Shown: positions 1 through 8,906, counted from the stretch's first letter. The stretch is 43,304 bases of DNA from JANNRR01 sp031401675 (GCA_031401675.1 JANNRR010000152.1:1-43304), one strand, 5' to 3'. Translations and numbers: made by a program. The notes: generated by a model from the letters alone, not told the origin.

Positions 1-140
1 GCCGCAACCACCCGCACCCGAAGATCCGTCGAATAGGCCCGCGTCATCCACCATCCTCCCACGTCCAGACGAGGACAGGGAATCACGAAAACCAACGCAA
101 GGGAATCCCTCACGATTCAGACAAAAGCTGATCCGCTCTA
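1..140 (-). mobile_element. Edge of an IS630-family insertion sequence
   Basis: The minus strand from position 47 to the window edge reads ATG and then MTRAYSTDLRVRVVA, which resembles the usual start of IS630-family transposases (Tc1/mariner superfamily, DDE transposase). A Shine-Dalgarno-like GGGAGG lies just upstream on that strand. Only 15 codons are in the window, so intactness cannot be judged. Between the start codon and position 140 the minus strand carries a short GAATC/GATTC inverted repeat. A TA dinucleotide at 139-140 could be the target duplication, since this family inserts at TA. The outer end is a guess. The element lies downstream of the leftward gene at 199-1206. Confidence 0.5.
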
Positions 141-149
141 AGGATTTTG

Positions 150-173
150 GCAAGAGTTTTTGAAAACTCTTGC
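150..173. terminator. Perfect inverted repeat, terminator-like
   Basis: Arms of 11 bp (GCAAGAGTTTT and AAAACTCTTGC) flank a TG loop. The repeat sits 26 bases downstream of the stop of the leftward gene at 199-1206 and just outside the IS630 edge. The AT-rich arms could form a bidirectional terminator. Similar palindromes occur as dispersed repeats in related genomes (recollection, not searched). Confidence 0.5.
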
Positions 174-198
174 GCGACGAGGCCGGGTGCAGGCGGGC

Positions 199-1206
199 CT
201 ATTTCTCGGCGGCGGCCTTTGCTGCGGGTTCGGCGGCCGCAGCGTCAGTGCGCGGCGGCGCCGGGCGCAACGGTGTGCCGCGCGCGGTCAGTTCGGCCTC
301 GACCTGTTCCAGACGGCGGCGGATGCGCGGGGCGGCGATGCGGCTGAGGGCCGAGCGGCAGACATAGGCCGACAAGAGCGGGCGATCATCGTCCTGCAGC
401 CGGGCCAGCAGGCCGCGCAGGTAGCCGCCATGATTGCGCCGTGCCCGGTACAGCCGGTGAAACGTGGCGCTGTCCAGCCGCCCGGCGCCGGCCCGGGCGA
501 GCAGGCGGGGCAGCACGTCCATCTGCAACAGCGACTGTTCGATCTGACCGCCCAGATGCGGGCAGCGAAGTTTGGTCACGAACGGCTTGGTGAACAGGGC
601 CGCATGCATCGCGTCCAGCGGTTCTTCCGGATCATAAAGCACATAGACGTCGCCCGCACCCTCGATCATGTCGGGGGCATAACCGTAGCGGTCGGTGAAG
701 TTCAGCCGGCGGCGGCGGGTATAGCGCGCATCCCATTCTGTCACCCTGGGGTCGAGCGTGGCCAGCGGCTGGATCGCCAGCACCGTGGCCCCCGGGGCTG
801 TCACGCAATAGGCGGTGGCGGCATAGCCGCACATGCCCGCACCGTAGAACACCACCTGATCGAAATCCTCGAAGAACGCGTCATCGACCAGCCGGTCGAA
901 GAACCGATAGACCGCTGGATCGCGAAACCAGGTTTCGCCTTCGGCGATCAGGCACAGATGCGACCAGCCCAGACCCTCGGCAACCCGGTAGCCCAGCGGC
1001 ATCTGGCTTTCCGAGGCGTCGCGGATGCCGTCAACAGTCTCGAACGTCACGATCAGGGTCGGGCCTTCATCGATGAACAGGGCAGAGTGGTTGCTGCCGA
1101 GCGGCTGGAAGTAGCCGCGCTCGTCGCCGATTTCGGCCAGCCGGCTGCGCCATTCCGGAACGGTCTGGCAACCGGATGCGCTCGGGTCCGAGGGCTGGTC
1201 GTGCAT
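199..1206 (-). CDS. Alpha/beta-fold domain protein often mislabelled 'phosphoadenosine phosphosulfate reductase'
   Basis: A 335-residue protein. It belongs to a family common in Rhodobacteraceae whose database name refers to PAPS reductase, but I see neither the PP-loop nor the C-terminal Cys motif of true CysH. What is visible is an alpha/beta-hydrolase-like layout: a strand (TLIVTFE, about 50-56), then VVFYGAGMCGYAA at 118-130 where a nucleophile elbow would lie. That elbow reads G-A-G, with no serine. The C-terminus is rich in Ala/Pro and probably disordered. The ATG at 1206 was chosen over upstream codons because family similarity begins at about residue 15. It is the last gene of a leftward group with two glycosyltransferases. 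A paralogous domain ends the fusion protein at 5927-8128. True function unknown. Confidence 0.8.
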   Translation of the reverse strand: MHDQPSDPSASGCQTVPEWRSRLAEIGDERGYFQPLGSNHSALFIDEGPTLIVTFETVDGIRDASESQMPLGYRVAEGLGWSHLCLIAEGETWFRDPAVYRFFDRLVDDAFFEDFDQVVFYGAGMCGYAATAYCVTAPGATVLAIQPLATLDPRVTEWDARYTRRRRLNFTDRYGYAPDMIEGAGDVYVLYDPEEPLDAMHAALFTKPFVTKLRCPHLGGQIEQSLLQMDVLPRLLARAGAGRLDSATFHRLYRARRNHGGYLRGLLARLQDDDRPLLSAYVCRSALSRIAAPRIRRRLEQVEAELTARGTPLRPAPPRTDAAAAEPAAKAAAEK

Positions 1207-1393
1207 CCGGCGAACCTTTCCCTGCTTGCTTTGGTTTACTCTGGTGCCCGTGTTCACCAACACTGTCCTGTGTCTGATGAACGGGCGCAATAGGGCATCA
1301 CGGCGGAACCGGCGGCGGGGCGGGAACAGTGACGGGCGATTGTTTCGCAATCAGCCTCAGTTATGCCGCAATCGCGCCACGGGACCGCCGCAA

Positions 1394-2449
1394 TCACGGC
1401 TCTTGCAGCGGCGGTTCGGCGGCGCGCCTGGCATAGCCCATCAGGAACTGCGCCTCGGTCAACGGCAGCGCCCGCGACGGCGGGGTCATCAGCAGGCGTC
1501 CGAACAGCGCCCGGTAGGGCTCCGCCAGCATCAGGCTGTCGAATTTCTGGTGCCGCCAGTCGACGGCGGTCTGGTGCAGGCGGGCCAGTTCGGGGTCGGC
1601 CAGCAGCGCGGCTTTCAGGGCCGCGGTCGGTTCAGCCAGCCCGGCAACCGATGTATCCGCGTCCTGACACAGGTTGCGTTCGACCCAGTAGGAGACATCG
1701 AAGGCCGAGGCGGACCGGTTGGCCCGGCCGCGGTCGGCCTTGACCACGTAGCTTTCCATCGCCCCGAGGGCGTAGTGGTTCAGTTGTGCCAGCCGGTAGT
1801 TGTCCTGCCCGAAGTCGGAAAAGATGCGGGCCGCGTGGAACTGTTTTGGCAGTTCGCGCCCCGAGCCGTCGAACCAGCGCAGATGCTTCAGGCGGTCCTT
1901 GTCGGGGTTGCGCGGCCGGTGGACGCCAAGCTTGGCATAGCTGCCATCGTTGCGGAACAGCGTCTTGAACAGCGCTGCCCGCCACGGCCAGTACAGCACG
2001 GCAGGGGCGGCGCGGGTGAAGGTTTCGGCAACCGGGCGGTCCTGATAGCGCACGACCCCGGCATTGCCGAAAAAGCGCCAGGTCAGCGGGATCGCGATGG
2101 CGTCGGGCAGAGCGTCCAGAAGGTCGGGCAAGGTGCGGTTTGCGGTATGGATGTTCACATACTCGTCGATGTCGACGACCATAACCCAGTCGGCAGCCTT
2201 TTTCAGCGGATGCTTGTCGGCGCGTTTCAGGGCGGCCCATTGCGGGCCCTGATCGTGCGGGCCGTCGTTGCGGACATGGGTCAGCTGGCCAAGCGCCTGC
2301 AGCCGGTCGAGCATGGCGTCGGTGCCATCGGCGCAATCGTTGGAAAACACCAGAAAGTCGGTGAAACCGGTGGCGCGGTGATGGGCAAGCCAGTCGAGCA
2401 GAAAGGCGGCTTCGTTGCGGACGGTCAGAATGGCGAGAAAGCGGGTCAT
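1394..2449 (-). CDS. GT2-like glycosyltransferase
   Basis: A 351-residue cytoplasmic protein of the Glyco_tranf_2_4 / GT2-like type, expected to move a sugar from a nucleotide donor. It opens with a GT-A strand, FLAILTVRNEAAFLLDWLAHH, typical of this family. The metal-binding DxD motif is VDIDEY (DID at 93-95), followed by the conserved WRFFGN segment. No membrane segment is seen, so it probably acts at the cytoplasmic face on a lipid-linked or protein acceptor. It is 54 bases downstream of the larger paralogue at 2504-4810, with which it is probably cotranscribed. The substrate cannot be read from sequence. Confidence 0.85.
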   Translation of the reverse strand: MTRFLAILTVRNEAAFLLDWLAHHRATGFTDFLVFSNDCADGTDAMLDRLQALGQLTHVRNDGPHDQGPQWAALKRADKHPLKKAADWVMVVDIDEYVNIHTANRTLPDLLDALPDAIAIPLTWRFFGNAGVVRYQDRPVAETFTRAAPAVLYWPWRAALFKTLFRNDGSYAKLGVHRPRNPDKDRLKHLRWFDGSGRELPKQFHAARIFSDFGQDNYRLAQLNHYALGAMESYVVKADRGRANRSASAFDVSYWVERNLCQDADTSVAGLAEPTAALKAALLADPELARLHQTAVDWRHQKFDSLMLAEPYRALFGRLLMTPPSRALPLTEAQFLMGYARRAAEPPLQEP

Positions 2450-2503
2450 GCAGCCACAGTGCCGCAGGCGGGGCGGATTGTCACGCCTGGTCAGGGGATT
2501 GGC

Positions 2504-4810
2504 TTATTGATCAGAGTCGGTTTCGGCTTCCGGGTCGGCGTCCGGGTCTTGTCGGGGTTTCACGGTGAAGAAGAAGCCCGGCGGCAGTGGCCGCAGGTGC
2601 AGGTCGGCGGGGATGACCTCCGGGCCGGCGGCAAACACCGCCGCGCCGAAATGCGCATGCAGCCTGCACAGGCGCTGCATCCGGTCCGAGGTGAGATCGT
2701 CGTAAAAGGTGGCATTGACCGGGGCGGCGCGCAGTTCGGCGATTTTCGCGCGGTGAGCGGCGACGGTGGCGGCGTGTGCGGCGCGAATTTCGGGGTCAGC
2801 CAGCAGCCGGTCGAACTCGGCCTGCAGGGCCGGGATCATGCGCTGGATCGAGTTGTCCTGATCGGCGTTGAAATTCATCCGGAACCAGTAGTTCAGGCCT
2901 TGATCCCGGTCGACATGGTTGACCCGGCCACGGTCCCGCTTGACCAGAAAGCTTTCGGCGGAGCGCACGGCATAGTGGTTCAGGCAGGCCATGTCATAGC
3001 CGTAGGTGGTGGTGGTGGAGCGCCAGCCGTTGCGCAGCATTTCCTTTGGCATCGGCCGGCCCGAGCCGTTCAGCCAGCGGATCTGGTCCCACAGGTCGGG
3101 CCGCAGGCCCTTTGGCCGGTGCACCCCCAGCTTGCGGTAGATGCCGATGTTGCGAAACAGCGTCTTGAAGCCCCAGGCCTGATGCGGCTTGCGGGTCAGT
3201 TCCGGGGCGCAGCGGCTGAACTGGTCCAGCAGGAAGCGGTCGTGGTAAGCCTGCACCTCGGCATTGCCAAAGAGCCGCCAGGTCAGCGAAATCATGTTGG
3301 CATCGCCGATGGCGGCGAAGAGGTCAGCCAGTCGGCCGGCACCGATCTTGATATTGATGAATTCGTCGACATCCATGCAGATCGCCCAGGTCGCCGCGCG
3401 GATCAGCGGTTCGTCCTCGGCGGCCTGCAGCGCGGCATGCTGCGGCTTCAGGTCCATTTCGCGGAACGGATTGTCGCGGCGCTGGACCAGCCCCTTGCGC
3501 TGCAGCAGGTCCAGCATGGTGTCGGTGCCGTCGGTGCAGTCGTTGGTATAGATCAGGAAGTAGTCGACCCCGATCATGCGGTGGTAGGCCAGCCATTCGA
3601 GGATGAACGGACCCTCGTTCTTCATGGTGGTGACGATCACGGTGCGCCCGGATGGGGCGGGGGCGGCCTGCGGCACCGATTTCGGGGCACGGATCGGTTT
3701 GTGGCCGAAGCTGCCGCTGGCAAGCGCCAGGAGGCCGGGGTCCTCGATCAGGCTGGCGCGCGGGACAAGTTCGGCGGTGGCGTGGCCGGGATGACGGATG
3801 GCCATGCAGCGGTAGAACGGGACGGCGTCGGCGGGGTCGGGTTTGGTGTAGGAAATGCGGGCGGCGCGCCAGGTGCTGTCTAGCCCGGCGACCTCGGGGG
3901 CGACGCACCAGCGCGTGGCCCCGGCGGTGGCGTCGAACATGCGGCAGATGTGATCGCCATAGTGCGGCATCGTCCCTGACCGCACCCGCCAGGGATAGAT
4001 CCGCCGCTCGGCCAGCAGCACCACACCCTGCGGCGCCGTGGTCGCCAGATCGAAGACGCCTCGCTGGCCGGTATGCGGCGTCAGGATGTCGCTGACATCC
4101 AGGTTCAGCACGGCCCGGGCCTGCGCCAGAAAGCGCCACTTCACCGCCTCGTAGATCAGCACTTCGGCCAGGCTGGCGCGCCATCGGTCGGGATCGGGCG
4201 CGGTCATCCGGTCCTTGCCCGGGGCATCGGGGGCGTGGATCGGGTGGCTTTCGGGCCCGGCACCGGCCAGCCCGAGCGGGGTCGGACAGTCGAGGACCAC
4301 GATCTGCAAAGCGCTGCCGGCCCCGGCCATGGCCTGGCGCAGGTCGTCGGCAAAGCCGGCCCCGTCCGGGGCGCGGTTCACGATCACCGCGCCCTGCAGG
4401 CCATGCTCGGCGCGGTGATGGTCAAGCCAGTCGCGGACGGTCGCCGCCGGTTCCTCCATCCTGAGCAGAATGGCCGCGTTCAGACCGGCAAAGAGCCCGG
4501 TTTCGGCTTGGGCGGCCAGCAACGGGGCCGGACCGGACGCGAGCGGCAGCGTCAGGGCGGTGGCGGCGTCGCGCAGGTAGCCTGCCACCAGCAGCCCCCC
4601 GGCGATGTCGCGAACCTCGGTGATCGTCGGGCCGCCCGGGGCGGGTCGCAGGTCGATGCTTGCCGGTGGCGTGCCGACGGCAAAGCAGGCGCGGAACGCC
4701 CGCCCCGGCCCGGTCTGCCAGACGACGGCATCGAGACAATGCAAGCCGCCGGGGCGCTGCACCAACAGGCTGCGGCGTTCGAAGGACGGACTGCGGGCAG
4801 GGGCTTGCAT
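2504..4810 (-). CDS. Double-domain GT2-like glycosyltransferase (N-terminal copy degenerate)
   Basis: A 768-residue protein. The C-terminal part (about 388-700) is a full paralogue of the protein at 1394-2449: TTMKNEGPFILEWLAYHR from 394, DVD metal motif at 480-482, and WRLFGN after it. The N-terminal half looks like a worn copy of the same fold: LLRMEEPAATVRDWLDHHR aligns with the family's opening strand, and LNLDVSD at 235-241 sits where DxD should be. It may be a non-catalytic or acceptor-binding module. The last 15 residues are Asp/Glu-rich. ATG at 4810 was preferred to GTG at 4819; neither has a good ribosome site. The gene is divergent from the glycosyltransferases starting at 5070. Confidence 0.8.
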   Translation of the reverse strand: MQAPARSPSFERRSLLVQRPGGLHCLDAVVWQTGPGRAFRACFAVGTPPASIDLRPAPGGPTITEVRDIAGGLLVAGYLRDAATALTLPLASGPAPLLAAQAETGLFAGLNAAILLRMEEPAATVRDWLDHHRAEHGLQGAVIVNRAPDGAGFADDLRQAMAGAGSALQIVVLDCPTPLGLAGAGPESHPIHAPDAPGKDRMTAPDPDRWRASLAEVLIYEAVKWRFLAQARAVLNLDVSDILTPHTGQRGVFDLATTAPQGVVLLAERRIYPWRVRSGTMPHYGDHICRMFDATAGATRWCVAPEVAGLDSTWRAARISYTKPDPADAVPFYRCMAIRHPGHATAELVPRASLIEDPGLLALASGSFGHKPIRAPKSVPQAAPAPSGRTVIVTTMKNEGPFILEWLAYHRMIGVDYFLIYTNDCTDGTDTMLDLLQRKGLVQRRDNPFREMDLKPQHAALQAAEDEPLIRAATWAICMDVDEFINIKIGAGRLADLFAAIGDANMISLTWRLFGNAEVQAYHDRFLLDQFSRCAPELTRKPHQAWGFKTLFRNIGIYRKLGVHRPKGLRPDLWDQIRWLNGSGRPMPKEMLRNGWRSTTTTYGYDMACLNHYAVRSAESFLVKRDRGRVNHVDRDQGLNYWFRMNFNADQDNSIQRMIPALQAEFDRLLADPEIRAAHAATVAAHRAKIAELRAAPVNATFYDDLTSDRMQRLCRLHAHFGAAVFAAGPEVIPADLHLRPLPPGFFFTVKPRQDPDADPEAETDSDQ

Positions 4811-4839
4811 GGGGGGCACAACCGGGCAGAGGGGCGTCT

Positions 4840-4869
4840 ATTGGGGTGCGCGGCAGTCTGCCCCCCAAT
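4840..4869. repeat. Inverted repeat in the divergent promoter region
   Basis: ATTGGGG (4840-4846) is matched by CCCCAAT (4863-4869), with a GC-rich loop. It lies 30 bases upstream of the leftward glycosyltransferase gene and about 200 bases upstream of the rightward pair. It may be an operator or leader hairpin. Position is the only support for function. Confidence 0.3.
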
Positions 4870-5069
4870 GGTTGCGATAGCATAACCGCAGGCAGCGGCA
4901 ATAGAACCCGGATTCTGTCCAGTTTGAGCGATATTGCCGGGGCGGGTGCCGATTTTCTGTTGCGAAAGGCGAAACAGTTGAACATGGTCCGCTCAGGTGC
5001 GCGGCCCGGCCTGGACCTGCGGTTGGCGGGCATGGGCAGTTGACGGGGACGGGCGATGGCGGTGTGGCG

Positions 5070-5924
5070 ATGGCGGACTGGCGTATCGGGGCCTTGTGGA
5101 TCGGCGGGCCGCTGAGCTTTCTGGAGCAGTTGTGCCTGAAAAGCTTCGTCGATGCCGGGCACGAGGTGGTGCTGTTCACCTATGAGGGGGTCGAGAATGC
5201 CCCCGACGGCGTGACGCAGGCCGATGCCGATGAGGTCCTGCCGCTGACCGGGTTTCTGCGACACGAGCGGACCGGCAGTCCGGCGCTGCATTCCGACCTG
5301 TTCCGCTATCATCTGTTGGCCAGGAACGACCGGATGATCTGGGCTGACACCGATGCCTATTGTGTGCGGCCGTTCCAGACTGCGACCGGGCATTTCTATG
5401 CCTGGGAATCCGAAACCGGGATCAATGGCGGCGTGCTGGGGCTGCCGCAGGACAGTGCCACGCTGGCGGCGCTGCTGGATTTCACCTCCGACGCTTTCGC
5501 GATCCCCAGCTGGTACGGTGCCGCTTATCAGGCCGAACTGCAGGTCAAGAAGGCGGTGGGTACCCCGGTGCATGCGGGTGAGATGCCTTGGGGGGTCTGG
5601 GGGCCGCATGCCCTGACGCATTTCCTGAAAGCGACCGGCGAGGTGCGGCATGCAATGCCACGGGTGGCGCTTTATCCGTTCGCCTACGAGGACCGGCGGC
5701 TGATGCTGAAGCCGGGGCTGGACCCGGCCCCCTACGTGACCGACGAGACCTATTCCATCCATTTCTATGGACGGCGGATGCGCAGCCGGATCGTGCAGAC
5801 CGAAGGCGGGGTGCCGCGACCGCGCAGCCTGATCGGGCAGTTGCTGCGCAAGCACGGCATCGACCCGGGGCTGGCGCCGATCCGGTCAAGGCCGCTCGAC
5901 GATGCCGAGGCCGGGAAGGATTGA
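5070..5924 (+). CDS. DxD glycosyltransferase, GT32/capsule-type
   Basis: A 284-residue protein. The order of motifs matches small GT-A sugar transferases with a Gly_transf_sug-like core: LWIGGPLSFLEQLCLKSF at the start, HSDLFRYHLL at 74-83, and the metal-binding WADTDAYC (DTD at 93-95). A second conserved block, MPWGVWGPHALTHF, lies near 175-190. The reading frame is open back to a TTG at 5040, but ATG at 5070 gives the start seen in the downstream paralogue. The stop is 2 bases before the next start, so the two genes are almost certainly cotranslated. Substrate unknown. Confidence 0.85.
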   Translation: MADWRIGALWIGGPLSFLEQLCLKSFVDAGHEVVLFTYEGVENAPDGVTQADADEVLPLTGFLRHERTGSPALHSDLFRYHLLARNDRMIWADTDAYCVRPFQTATGHFYAWESETGINGGVLGLPQDSATLAALLDFTSDAFAIPSWYGAAYQAELQVKKAVGTPVHAGEMPWGVWGPHALTHFLKATGEVRHAMPRVALYPFAYEDRRLMLKPGLDPAPYVTDETYSIHFYGRRMRSRIVQTEGGVPRPRSLIGQLLRKHGIDPGLAPIRSRPLDDAEAGKD

Positions 5925-5926
5925 GC

Positions 5927-8128
5927 ATGGCGGCGCTGGCCGAGGTCGGGACGCTGTGGCTGGGGGGCCGGTTGGGCTGGCGGCAACAGCTGTGCCTGCG
6001 GGCCTGGGTGTCGCTGGGGCAGCCGGTGTCGCTTTACACCTATGGTCCGGTGGCGGGGGTGCCGGGCGGGGTGACACTGCGCGATGCCGGCGAGGTTGTT
6101 GCAGCCGACCCGCTGCTGCGGGACAGTCCGGCGATACAGGCGGATCTTTTCCGGCTCTATCTGCTTTTGGCCCGGCCCGGGATGATCTGGGTGGACGCCG
6201 ATCTGTATCCGCTTGGCCGATTCGCAGCCGGTGCCGCGCATCTGTTCGGGCTGACGGCAGAGGCGCGGGTCGGCACCGCTGTTCTGGCGCTACCGTCCGA
6301 CAGCGCGGTTCTGGCCGATATGCTGGCCTTTACCGGTGACCCCTATGCGGTGCCGCCGTTCCTGAAGCCGGTGCTGCGGCGCGACTATGCGGCGGCGCGG
6401 GCGGCGGGCCGTCCGGTGCATGTCTCGGCGCAACCGCGCGGGGTCTGGGGGACGCTGCTTCTGAGCCATTTCGCGGGCAAGCACGGGCTGACGCCGCTGG
6501 CCCAGGCAGTTGAGGTGTTTTATCCGGTGCCGGAGGCCGACCGGCAGGACCTGCTGGGGCCGCCGGACCGGGTCGCGGCACGAATCACCGGCGCGACCCG
6601 GGCGGTGCATCTGTGGGCGCCGGCGTCGGCGACGGCGTCGGCAACGGGGGCCGGGTTGGGCGACGGGCCGAATGACGGTCAACTTGACGGGCCGACAGAC
6701 GGGTCATGGCTGGCGGCGCAGGCATTGCGCCATCCGGTTGGTCCCGTGGCCCGGTCTGGCATTGCTGCAAGGGCCGATCCATTGGCCGGGCTTGATCTGG
6801 CACAGATCGCGACGCTGGCCGATCTCGGCGGCGGGGCGCTGGATCTGGCTCTGGCCGCACAAGCCCGGTTCGACTGCGACATCACGCTGGTCGACCTGAC
6901 CGCCGACGGCAGCTTTGGCGGTGGCGAAAGCTCCTGGGTGGCACCCTATCTGGAACGGCTGGCGGCAGAGGGAGTGCCGGCAGCCAAGGTCAGGGTGGCG
7001 GGCAGCGCCGAAGACCTGCGGCCGGCCGATCTGGTCTGTTCGACCGGCACGTTCGGCGAGCGCCACAAGGTGCGGCATCTGGCGCAGGTGCTGGGTGCCT
7101 GTCTGCATGCCGACAGCCGCCTGCTGATCGACATCCGCAAGGGCTCTGGCGGGTTTCCGTTCCTGCAGGCGTACGGCGAAACCGAGGTTCTGGCGCGGTC
7201 GGTACGCGACGGGGCCGAGGTGGTGCGGGCCCTGCTGCGGCCGCGGGCGCCAGAGGTGGTGCAGGACGAGGGCTGGGCGGAAATCGCAAGGGGTCTGGCC
7301 GGGCCGGACGGGTTTTTCCGCGCCAATGACCGGCATTCGTTCCTTTATATCCCGCGCGGGCGGACGCTGGTGGTGACGTTCGACAATCTGGACATCGCGA
7401 TGGGCAAGCGCGAAGACCGGCGGCCCTGGGGCTTTGCCTTCATCGAAAAGCAGGGCTGGTCGATGCTCGGGGTCATGGCCAACGGCTGGACCTGGTACCG
7501 CGACCCATGGGTCAGCGCGCAGTTCGACGATCTGGCAGCAGCGGGGTTCTTTGCCGGGTTCGAGCGGGTGGTGTTTTACGGCGCCTCGATGGGCGGCTAT
7601 GCGGCCTGTGCCTTCTGCGGCGCTGCGCCGGGGGCCGACGTGGTGGCGATCAGCCCGCAATCGACGGTGGACCGGGCCGTGGTGCCGTGGGAAACCCGCT
7701 ACAAGACGGTCTGGGGTGCGGATTTCAGCGGCAAATACGGCGATGCCGCCCATGTCAGCGCGGCGGCACGGCGGATCAGCCTGATCTATGACCCGTACGA
7801 GCCGCTCGATGCGGGCCATGCCGACCGATTTGCCGCAGCCAACGTCATGAAACTGCGGGCCAATCTGCTAGGCCACCGCCTCGGATCCTCGCTGTTGCAG
7901 ATGGGCATTCTGAACCCGATCATCCTGGGGGCCCTGAACGGCTCCCTGACCGAGGCCGCGTTCTACCGCGCCTTGCGCGCCCGCCGGCAGTCGCCGCGCT
8001 ATCAGCGGGAACTGTTCGAGCGGCTGCTGGCGGCGCGGCACCCGAAACTGGCGCGCCGCCTTGGCGACTGGGTGCTGCGCCAGGGCGACAACCGGGCGAT
8101 CCGGGCGGCAATGGCCAATCTGGAATAA
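5927..8128 (+). CDS. Three-part fusion: glycosyltransferase, Rossmann/methyltransferase-like region, and PAPS-reductase-labelled alpha/beta domain
   Basis: A 733-residue protein. Residues 1-230 repeat the glycosyltransferase of the previous gene (LWLGGRLGWRQQLCLRAW, then ADLFRLYLLL, DAD metal motif at 90-92, RGVWGTLLLSHF). A Gly/Asp/Thr-rich linker follows at about 232-262. Residues 290-440 look Rossmann-like: LADLGGGALDLAL at 298-310, VDLT at 322-325, LVCSTGTFGERH at 369-380. This is tentatively a SAM-dependent methyltransferase-like fold. Residues 445-733 are paralogous to the protein at 199-1206, but here the elbow reads GASMGG (552-557) with Ser554. The in-frame upstream extension to 5588 overlaps the previous gene and was rejected. 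Such a fusion could pass one glycan through sequential modification; that is inference. Confidence 0.8.
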   Translation: MAALAEVGTLWLGGRLGWRQQLCLRAWVSLGQPVSLYTYGPVAGVPGGVTLRDAGEVVAADPLLRDSPAIQADLFRLYLLLARPGMIWVDADLYPLGRFAAGAAHLFGLTAEARVGTAVLALPSDSAVLADMLAFTGDPYAVPPFLKPVLRRDYAAARAAGRPVHVSAQPRGVWGTLLLSHFAGKHGLTPLAQAVEVFYPVPEADRQDLLGPPDRVAARITGATRAVHLWAPASATASATGAGLGDGPNDGQLDGPTDGSWLAAQALRHPVGPVARSGIAARADPLAGLDLAQIATLADLGGGALDLALAAQARFDCDITLVDLTADGSFGGGESSWVAPYLERLAAEGVPAAKVRVAGSAEDLRPADLVCSTGTFGERHKVRHLAQVLGACLHADSRLLIDIRKGSGGFPFLQAYGETEVLARSVRDGAEVVRALLRPRAPEVVQDEGWAEIARGLAGPDGFFRANDRHSFLYIPRGRTLVVTFDNLDIAMGKREDRRPWGFAFIEKQGWSMLGVMANGWTWYRDPWVSAQFDDLAAAGFFAGFERVVFYGASMGGYAACAFCGAAPGADVVAISPQSTVDRAVVPWETRYKTVWGADFSGKYGDAAHVSAAARRISLIYDPYEPLDAGHADRFAAANVMKLRANLLGHRLGSSLLQMGILNPIILGALNGSLTEAAFYRALRARRQSPRYQRELFERLLAARHPKLARRLGDWVLRQGDNRAIRAAMANLE

Positions 8129-8141
8129 GGGGGCCGCCTGT

Positions 8142-8774
8142 TTACCCGGCCTGACAGGCGGGCAGCGCTGCGGCCTTGCCCAGAATCTCGTCCTTGAAGT
8201 GTGTGGGACCGGAGCGAACCACCGACCAGTACCGCGAGAGCCCGCGCGCATCCGATCCGGTTGATCCGGCGGCAAACAGCCGGTCCTTGGCCACCAGCCG
8301 GGCCATCTTCGGCACCGCGCAGGCGATATTGTTCAACGGGTCCTTCAGCGTGTCGCGGGCGCGTTCAAGATCGCACCAGCTGAAACCATCCTCGTAGGAA
8401 AGCTGAAACAACCCGATCGAATCGACGCCGAGCGGTGGCGGTTCGGCAAATACCGTGCCCGGTTTGTAGCCGCTCTCGCGAAAAGCAATGGCGACGGCAA
8501 GGGTGGCGATCACCTCGGTCCGCTGATCGGGCGTCAGGCCGGCATAGACCGGGCAAAAGCCGGCGACGTCCGCCGCCGTGTCGAACGACGCCAGTTGCGC
8601 CGCGATGGCAGCGCGCAAGGCCGCCGACCACGCGCGGCGTTCGGGATGGCCGGCTTCCCAGGCAAGGGCGGATGCGGTTGAGACAATGGCGGCAGGTTCC
8701 GGTTTTGGCGGTGCAACCGGCAGGCAACCGGACAGGACAAGCGACAAAAGTGGCAGGATGGCGAAGCGGGACAT
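8142..8774 (-). CDS. Lipoprotein with lysozyme/transglycosylase-like fold
   Basis: A 210-residue protein with a signal peptide ending in the lipobox LSGC (Cys17), so probably anchored in a membrane facing the periplasm. AIAFRESGYKPG at 95-106 resembles the catalytic-Glu region of SLT-type lytic transglycosylases (Glu100), and GLFQLSYEDGFSWCD resembles the following GLxQ block. Cleavage of peptidoglycan is therefore likely but not certain. The start was moved 7 codons inside the longest frame, to ATG at 8774, which gives a compact signal peptide. It converges with the fusion gene ending at 8128. Confidence 0.75.
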   Translation of the reverse strand: MSRFAILPLLSLVLSGCLPVAPPKPEPAAIVSTASALAWEAGHPERRAWSAALRAAIAAQLASFDTAADVAGFCPVYAGLTPDQRTEVIATLAVAIAFRESGYKPGTVFAEPPPLGVDSIGLFQLSYEDGFSWCDLERARDTLKDPLNNIACAVPKMARLVAKDRLFAAGSTGSDARGLSRYWSVVRSGPTHFKDEILGKAAALPACQAG

Positions 8775-8886
8775 GGCAATTCCTCTGGCAATCATTGAAA
8801 ACGGGGTCAGTGCAATAAGGTCATCCTAGCAGATTTCTGCCCGTCGCTCCAATCAATCCGGCGGCGGCCTTGCATGACGCTGCCGG

Positions 8887-8906
8887 AAGCCATCCCGGGA
8901 TGGCTT
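8887..8906. promoter_or_regulatory. Perfect 20-bp palindrome upstream of coxD
   Basis: AAGCCATCCCGGGATGGCTT is its own reverse complement, with no spacer. It ends 49 bases before the coxD start, between divergent genes. It could be a repressor operator or an RNA hairpin in the leader. Which of these cannot be decided from sequence. Confidence 0.4.

Noticed and set aside
160..1293. 377-residue rightward open frame
   Set aside because: Antisense to the 199-1206 gene, which has family motifs; this frame has none.
1226..3883. 885-residue rightward open frame
   Set aside because: It runs antisense to two clear glycosyltransferase genes, has low-complexity composition and no recognisable domain. 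It is a by-product of GC-rich codons.
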